A program made the translations under genes and the position numbers. Below are positions 15,383-18,797 of a stretch of 18,797 nt of DNA, piece by piece. The DNA comes from Gemmatimonadota bacterium (GTDB lineage: Bacteria > Gemmatimonadota > Gemmatimonadetes > Longimicrobiales > UBA6960): assembly GCA_019347995.1 (NCBI GenBank), contig JAHWKH010000004.1:1-18797 (forward strand), in the 5' to 3' direction. Position 1 is the first letter of the stretch. The number at the start of each line of letters is the position of its first letter. The notes under the pieces are model-generated. The model was not told where the DNA came from. It was given only the letters and a program-made list of their open reading frames with translations, and did no database searches.

Positions 15383-16628
15383 ATGGTGACCCTCTTCTGG
15401 GTGGTCGGCACCGCCCTCGCCATCTCCTTCCTGTGCTCCATCCTGGAGGCGGTGCTTCTGTCCGTGACCCACGCGTTCGCGGGGGTCATGAAGGAGCGCG
15501 ATCCCCGGGCGGGGGCGTGGCTGGCGTCGATGCAGCGGCGCATCGACGAGCCCATCGCGGCGATCCTCACGCTCAACACCATCGCGCACACCGTGGGGGC
15601 CTCAATGGGCGGCGCGATCGCGCTCGAGGTTTTCGGCGATCGGTGGATCGCTCTTTTCTCGGCCGCTCTGACGCTGGTGATCCTGGTCTTTTCCGAGATC
15701 CTCCCGAAGACGATCGGCGCCACCTGGTGGCAGGGCCTCGCACCGCCCCACGACCTACGTGCTGCGCGGCATGATCGTGGTCATGAAGCCCATCATCGTG
15801 CCGCTGTCGGTCTTCAACCGGCTCATCACGCCGTCGGGGAAGCGGCCCACGGTGAGCCGGGCCGAGCTGGAGATCCTGGCGGAGATCGGGAGGCGTGAGG
15901 GCACGCTGGAGGAGGATGAGTGGAAGGTGGTGTCCAACGTGATCCGGCTGGACGAGGTGACGCTCGCCGAGATCATGACGCCACGCACCGACATGGTGGC
16001 CGTGTCGCTGGACGCCTCCGTGGACGAGGCGATGACCACCATGCTCGAGAGGGGACACCTGCGCCTGCCCGTCTACGAAGGGAGCCTGGACCACATCGTG
16101 GGCATCCTCTTGGCGCGCGACCTCTGGCAGGCGCATCGAGGCGGCGTCACCGAGATCCGGCACGTGGCGCGGCCGCCGTACTTCGCCCCGGCCTCGAAGG
16201 CGGTGGACGATCTCATCCCGGAGATGCGCCGCCGCAGGAACAAGATGGCCATCGTCCTCGACGAGTTCGGCGGCACCGCCGGCCTCGTCACGCTGGAGGA
16301 TCTCATCGAGGAGATCATCGGCGAGATCCAGGACGAACACGAGGCGGACGAGCCGGAGGACTTCTACCAGCTCTCCGAGGGGCTGGTGCGGGTGTGGGGC
16401 GGCGTTCCGGTGCGCGACGTCAGTGATCGGCTGGGGCTACGCCTCACCGACGATCGCCACGACACCATCGGCGGCTGGATCTTCGGCGTGCTGGGGCGCG
16501 TGGGGGCCGAGGGCGACGTGGTGGAGGTGGAGGGAGGCGAGTTCCGCATCACGCGCATGCGGGGCCGACGCATCGAGTACGTGGTGTTCCGCAAGGCCGA
16601 TCGGTCCAAAAAGGGCGAGGAGAGCTGA
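15383..16628 (+). CDS. CNNM/CorC-type membrane protein (DUF21, CBS pair, CorC_HlyC), interrupted by a one-base frameshift
   Basis: This resembles hemolysin-C/CorC/CNNM proteins, implicated in Mg2+ or Co2+ efflux. Residues 1-122 (ATG 15383 to 15748) hold the membrane domain with helices such as FWVVGTALAISFLCSILEA and ALTLVILVFSEILPKTI. The reading then continues in another frame from 15750, restoring TTYVLRGMIVVMKPIIVPL, the next expected helix. CBS repeats follow (IMTPRTDMVAVSLDASVDEA through HIVGILLARDL, and APASKAVDDLIPEMRRR through DEFGGTAGLVTLEDLIEEIIGEI), then the CorC_HlyC domain ending RIEYVVFRKADRS. Dropping one C from the CCCC at 15746-15749 gives a 414-aa protein of normal family length. 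A stand-alone downstream piece from GTG 15759 is possible but would lack most of the membrane domain. The stop overlaps the next ATG (TGATG). Confidence 0.87.
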
Positions 16629-17842
16629 TGCCGCACCACCGTTACCTCATCGTGGGGGGCGGGATGGCCGCCGACGCGGCGGCCCGTGGCATCCGTTCGC
16701 TGGACCCCGACGGCTCCATCGGCATCGTGGGCGAGGAGCCCGACCCACCCTACGACCGGCCGCCCCTGTCCAAGGGGCTGTGGGACGGCGCCGACGAGTC
16801 CCGCATCTGGCGCGACACCGCCTCCCTGGACGTCGACCTGCACCTGGGGCGCAGGATCACGCGCCTCGATCCCGACACCCGGAGCGCCACGGACGGCCGC
16901 GGCGTCGTCTACACCTGGGACAAGCTGCTCCTGGCCACTGGTGCGACGGCGCGAACCCTCGACGACGGAGTGCCCCAGGTCATCTACTTCCGCACGCTCC
17001 GCGACTACCGCAAGCTGCGTGAGGCCGCCGAGCATGGGCGCCGCTTCCTCGTGGTGGGTGGCGGGTTCATCGGCTCCGAGGTGGCGGCGGCGCTGGCCGG
17101 GGTCGGAAAGCAGGTGACCCTGGTCTTCCCGGAAGAGGGCATCGGCGCCGCCATCCTGCCTCCGGACCAGGCTCGCTTCCTCAACGGGTATTACCGGGAG
17201 CGGGGCGTGGATGTGCGGGCGGGCGCCGAGGTGGCGTCGGTGCGCCGCAGCGGCGACCGGCTCCTGGTGGCGGCGCGCTGGAAGGACGAGGAGGGGGAGG
17301 AGCGGGAGGAGACCTTCAAGGTGAACGGAGTGGTGGCGGGGCTGGGCGTGGAGCCCAACACGCTCCTGGCGGGGGCCGTGGGCGCCGAGGTGGGAGACGG
17401 CATCGAGGTGGACCGCACCCTGCGCACGGCGAACCCGGACGTCTGGGCCGCCGGCGACGTGGCGTCGGTGTGGTGCCCGCCCCTGGGCAAGCGCATGCGG
17501 GTGGAGCACGAAGACCAGGCAAACAGCAGCGGCTTCCACGCGGGCCGTTCCATGGCCGGCGCCCAGGAGGAGTACGACCACCTCCCGTACTTCTACTCCG
17601 ACCTGTTCGACGTGGGCTACGAGGCCGTGGGGGAGCTGGACCCGGGCTTCGAGGTGGTGGCGGACTGGGCGGAGCCCCACCGGCGCGGCGTGCTCTACTA
17701 CGTCCGCGAGGGGCGGGTGCGGGGCGTGCTCCTGTGGAACGTCAAAGGGAAGCTGAAGGCGGCGCGGGCGCTGGTGTGCGATGCCGCCCGGCGCGGCAGC
17801 GCGTCCGCGTGGCGGGGGGCCATCCCGCTCGACGGCGGCTAA
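16628..17842 (+). CDS. FAD-dependent NAD(P)H oxidoreductase (ferredoxin reductase/AIF-like)
   Basis: This 404-aa flavoprotein belongs to the pyridine nucleotide-disulfide oxidoreductase fold. The FAD-binding motif VGGGMAADAAARGIR is at residues 9-23, LLATGA at 101-106, the NAD(P)-binding VVGGGFIGSEVAAAL at 142-156, and the second FAD contact VWAAGDVAS at 272-280. The C-terminal part (RVEHEDQANSSGFHAG, then YFYSDLFDVGYEAVGEL) resembles bacterial ferredoxin reductases and apoptosis-inducing-factor relatives. No redox-active CxxC/CxxxxC pair is seen. It probably transfers electrons between NAD(P)H and a small iron-sulfur protein or quinone; no partner is encoded nearby. Its ATG overlaps the TGA of the CNNM gene. 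At the other end its stop overlaps the stop of the convergent trehalose-synthase fragment by 4 nt, so no terminator separates them. Confidence 0.91.
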   Translation: MPHHRYLIVGGGMAADAAARGIRSLDPDGSIGIVGEEPDPPYDRPPLSKGLWDGADESRIWRDTASLDVDLHLGRRITRLDPDTRSATDGRGVVYTWDKLLLATGATARTLDDGVPQVIYFRTLRDYRKLREAAEHGRRFLVVGGGFIGSEVAAALAGVGKQVTLVFPEEGIGAAILPPDQARFLNGYYRERGVDVRAGAEVASVRRSGDRLLVAARWKDEEGEEREETFKVNGVVAGLGVEPNTLLAGAVGAEVGDGIEVDRTLRTANPDVWAAGDVASVWCPPLGKRMRVEHEDQANSSGFHAGRSMAGAQEEYDHLPYFYSDLFDVGYEAVGELDPGFEVVADWAEPHRRGVLYYVREGRVRGVLLWNVKGKLKAARALVCDAARRGSASAWRGAIPLDGG

Positions 17843-18285
17843 TCCTCGAAGTATCCGTCGGGCGCCATGGCGCGGTAGGTCTCCACACCGGCCCAGCGGC
17901 CCAGGTCCTCGTCCGCCGCCGCCTTCAGGAAGGTGTCCACCCACCAGAAGATGTCCTGCTCGCGCACGATCGAGCGGAGCCCCTCCATGCGGCGCCGACG
18001 CTCCCCCGGGTCCATGGTCACCGCCCGGTGGATGGCTTCGGCGACGCCCTCCACGTCGTGGGGATTGACCAGCAGCGCGTGCTTCTGGAGCTGGGCCGTG
18101 GCGCCGGCGTACTCGGAGAGGATGAGCACCCCCTTGCCCTCCAGGCTCGAGGCGCAGAACTCCTTGGCCACCAGGTTCATGCCGTCCTTGAGGGGCGTCA
18201 CCAGGGCCACGCCGGCGGCGCGGTAGTGGGCCACCAGCTCGGTGCGGTCCCAGCGGCCGTACTGGTAGTGGATCGGCACCCACCC
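17839..18285 (-). pseudogene. otsA: Trehalose-6-phosphate synthase, C-terminal fragment (5' part missing)
   Basis: About 148 residues match the C-terminal third of GT20 trehalose-6-phosphate synthase (family length roughly 450-500), which joins UDP- or ADP-glucose to glucose-6-phosphate. The nucleotide-sugar binding region is unmistakable: [40 protein letters not shown], then [23 protein letters not shown], read in separate segments. Homology stops abruptly at GWVPIHY (codon GGG at 18283-18285). Upstream the frame stays open to 18501, but it is only the complement of an Arg-Gly-rich sequence on the other strand and gives no OtsA residues such as the expected SR/LDYTKG regions. A gene finder might call 17839-18501. 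As it stands the protein cannot contain the acceptor-site domain and should be inactive, or the contig is misjoined here. TAG overlaps the flavoprotein stop. Confidence 0.85.
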
Positions 18286-18468
18286 ATGAGCCGCAAGCCG
18301 TTCCTGCCGGCCCCTGAAAATGGTCAGGGTGATGGCGGGGACCGTAGCCGCAGCGAAGGCAGCCGCGACGGTGGACGTGGTGGTCGTGACGGCGGTCGCA
18401 GCGGTCGTGGCGGCGGCAACCGGGGCGGCGGAGGCCGCGGCGGTAACCGCGGTGGCGGCCGGCGCTAA
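18286..18468 (+). pseudogene. Arg-Gly-rich (RGG-type) reading frame, probably the 3' end of a larger gene
   Basis: The plus strand reads ATG SRKPFLPAPENGQGDGG and then about 40 residues almost entirely of Gly, Arg, Asp, Ser and Asn, with repeated GGR, GRGG and GNRGGG blocks, ending in TAA at 18466. Such RGG tails are known from the disordered C termini of bacterial DEAD-box RNA helicases and some other RNA-binding proteins. Frequent GGT and CGT codons differ from the GGC/CGC habit of the rest of the window. The ATG coincides with the point where OtsA homology ends on the other strand and has no ribosome site, so I think this is the tail of a gene whose front lies elsewhere. A genuine 60-aa peptide is the alternative. 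Confidence 0.4.
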
Positions 18469-18502
18469 GCAGGCCCTTCCAATCAACGTATTCTGACACA
18501 CC

Positions 18503-18588
18503 GAGGATCGAGGATCGAGGATAGAGGATCGAGATAGCGTTCAATCCGACGCTTGATCCTCGATCTTCGATCTTCGATCCTCTATCTC
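18503..18588. repeat. Large imperfect inverted repeat built of GATCGAG/GATCGAA 7-mers
   Basis: The left arm (18503-18537) is a run of near-tandem heptamers GAGGATC/GAGGATA. The right arm (18554-18588) is the inverted version (GATCCTC, GATCTTC, GATCCTC, TATCTCC). The arms are roughly 80% complementary by eye with a 16-nt loop (GCGTTCAATCCGACGC, which itself can pair GCGT with ACGC). The element fills the gap between the Arg-Gly-rich frame and the NtrC-type gene end, starting 15 nt from the latter's stop. The 18469-18502 stretch beside it shows nothing recognisable. It could act as a transcript end or be a copy of a dispersed intergenic repeat. Confidence 0.8.
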
Positions 18589-18602
18589 CCCAGATCCCCC
18601 CC

Positions 18603-18797
18603 TCACAGATCTTCCTCCAGCTCCTTCAGCTTGCGATACAGCGTGCGCTCGGAGATGCCAAGCGCCTTTGCCGTCTGGCGCCGATTGCTGTCGTATTTCT
18701 TCAGTGCTCGCGTGATGAGCTCTCGCTCCGCATCCTCCAGCGTAGGCAGCTCCTCCTCCGCCTGCCGAACGGTCTCCGCTTCCCCTTCCTCTTCCCC
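18603..18797 (-). CDS. NtrC-family sigma-54 activator, C-terminal Fis-type DNA-binding end (partial)
   Basis: The last 64 codons of a gene entering from the right edge are visible, with no start in the window. After an acidic linker (EEEGEAE, then AEEELPTLEDAERELI) comes a Fis-type helix-turn-helix: ITRALKKYDSNRRQTAKAL, then GISERTLYRKLKEL, ending EEDL and TGA. The DAE-x-ELI-x-x-AL...N...A..LGIS..TLYRKLKE pattern is characteristic of the C terminus of NtrC/AtoC-type response regulators that activate sigma-54 promoters, so an AAA+ domain and probably a receiver are expected beyond the edge. Codons such as AAA, CTT, GCA, CGA and TAT are commoner than in the left 18 kb. The large inverted repeat follows the stop. 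Confidence 0.85.
   Translation of the reverse strand, partial: GEEEGEAETVRQAEEELPTLEDAERELITRALKKYDSNRRQTAKALGISERTLYRKLKELEEDL

Noticed and set aside
18503..18588. A CRISPR-like array.
   Set aside because: Units are 7 bp with no unique spacers and occur in inverted orientation, and no cas gene is nearby.

Overview
The window is GC-rich (about 70%, with G or C at almost every third codon position) and densely packed. It reads like a Gemmatimonadota genome or metagenome-assembled genome. This assignment is an inference. It rests on the gene mix: an exported M14 peptidase with a C-terminal amidotransferase-like domain, an M20 peptidase, two secreted proteins with bacterial Ig-like domains plus LVIVD repeats, an Mla-type lipid transporter, and a Fis-type regulator end. 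No rRNA, tRNA, CRISPR array or insertion sequence was seen.

Layout. 1-1179 (-): an mlaE/mlaF-type ABC lipid transporter, cut by the left edge. 1428-3523 (+): an M20 peptidase translationally coupled to a short-chain dehydrogenase. 3547-3579: a GC-rich hairpin between convergent genes. 3603-6356 (-): a large secreted M14 carboxypeptidase-like protein. 6468-12300: an accessory-looking block in which two paralogous Ig-like/LVIVD proteins (+) flank an oppositely oriented pair, a beta-propeller lipoprotein and a receiver-only response regulator. The first LVIVD gene carries a single-base frameshift. 12469-12798 (+): a conserved-looking but unrecognised 109-aa protein. 12892-14705 (-): nicotinate phosphoribosyltransferase followed by nicotinamidase, a complete Preiss-Handler entry module for NAD salvage. 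14865-15293 (+): an OsmC-family protein. 15383-17842 (+): a CNNM/CorC-type membrane protein (also with a one-base frameshift) coupled to an FAD/NAD(P) oxidoreductase. 17839-18285 (-): only the C-terminal third of a trehalose-6-phosphate synthase. 18286-18797: DNA of different character, with an Arg-Gly-rich reading frame (+), a large imperfect inverted repeat built from a 7-bp unit, and the C-terminal Fis-type helix-turn-helix of an NtrC-family activator (-).

How the genes work together. Most are ordinary household or envelope functions: outer-membrane lipid transport, peptide scavenging by exported peptidases, NAD recycling, peroxide defence. The least conventional parts are the LVIVD/lipoprotein/receiver block and the right-hand junction. 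In the block, the propeller halves of the two LVIVD paralogs are nearly identical even at silent sites while their N-terminal halves have diverged strongly. At the junction, a truncated otsA abuts unrelated sequence exactly where its homology stops. That junction and the two single-base frameshifts could be real biology or assembly artefacts; sequence alone cannot decide. I found no convincing wholly new system. The LVIVD block is the best candidate for one.
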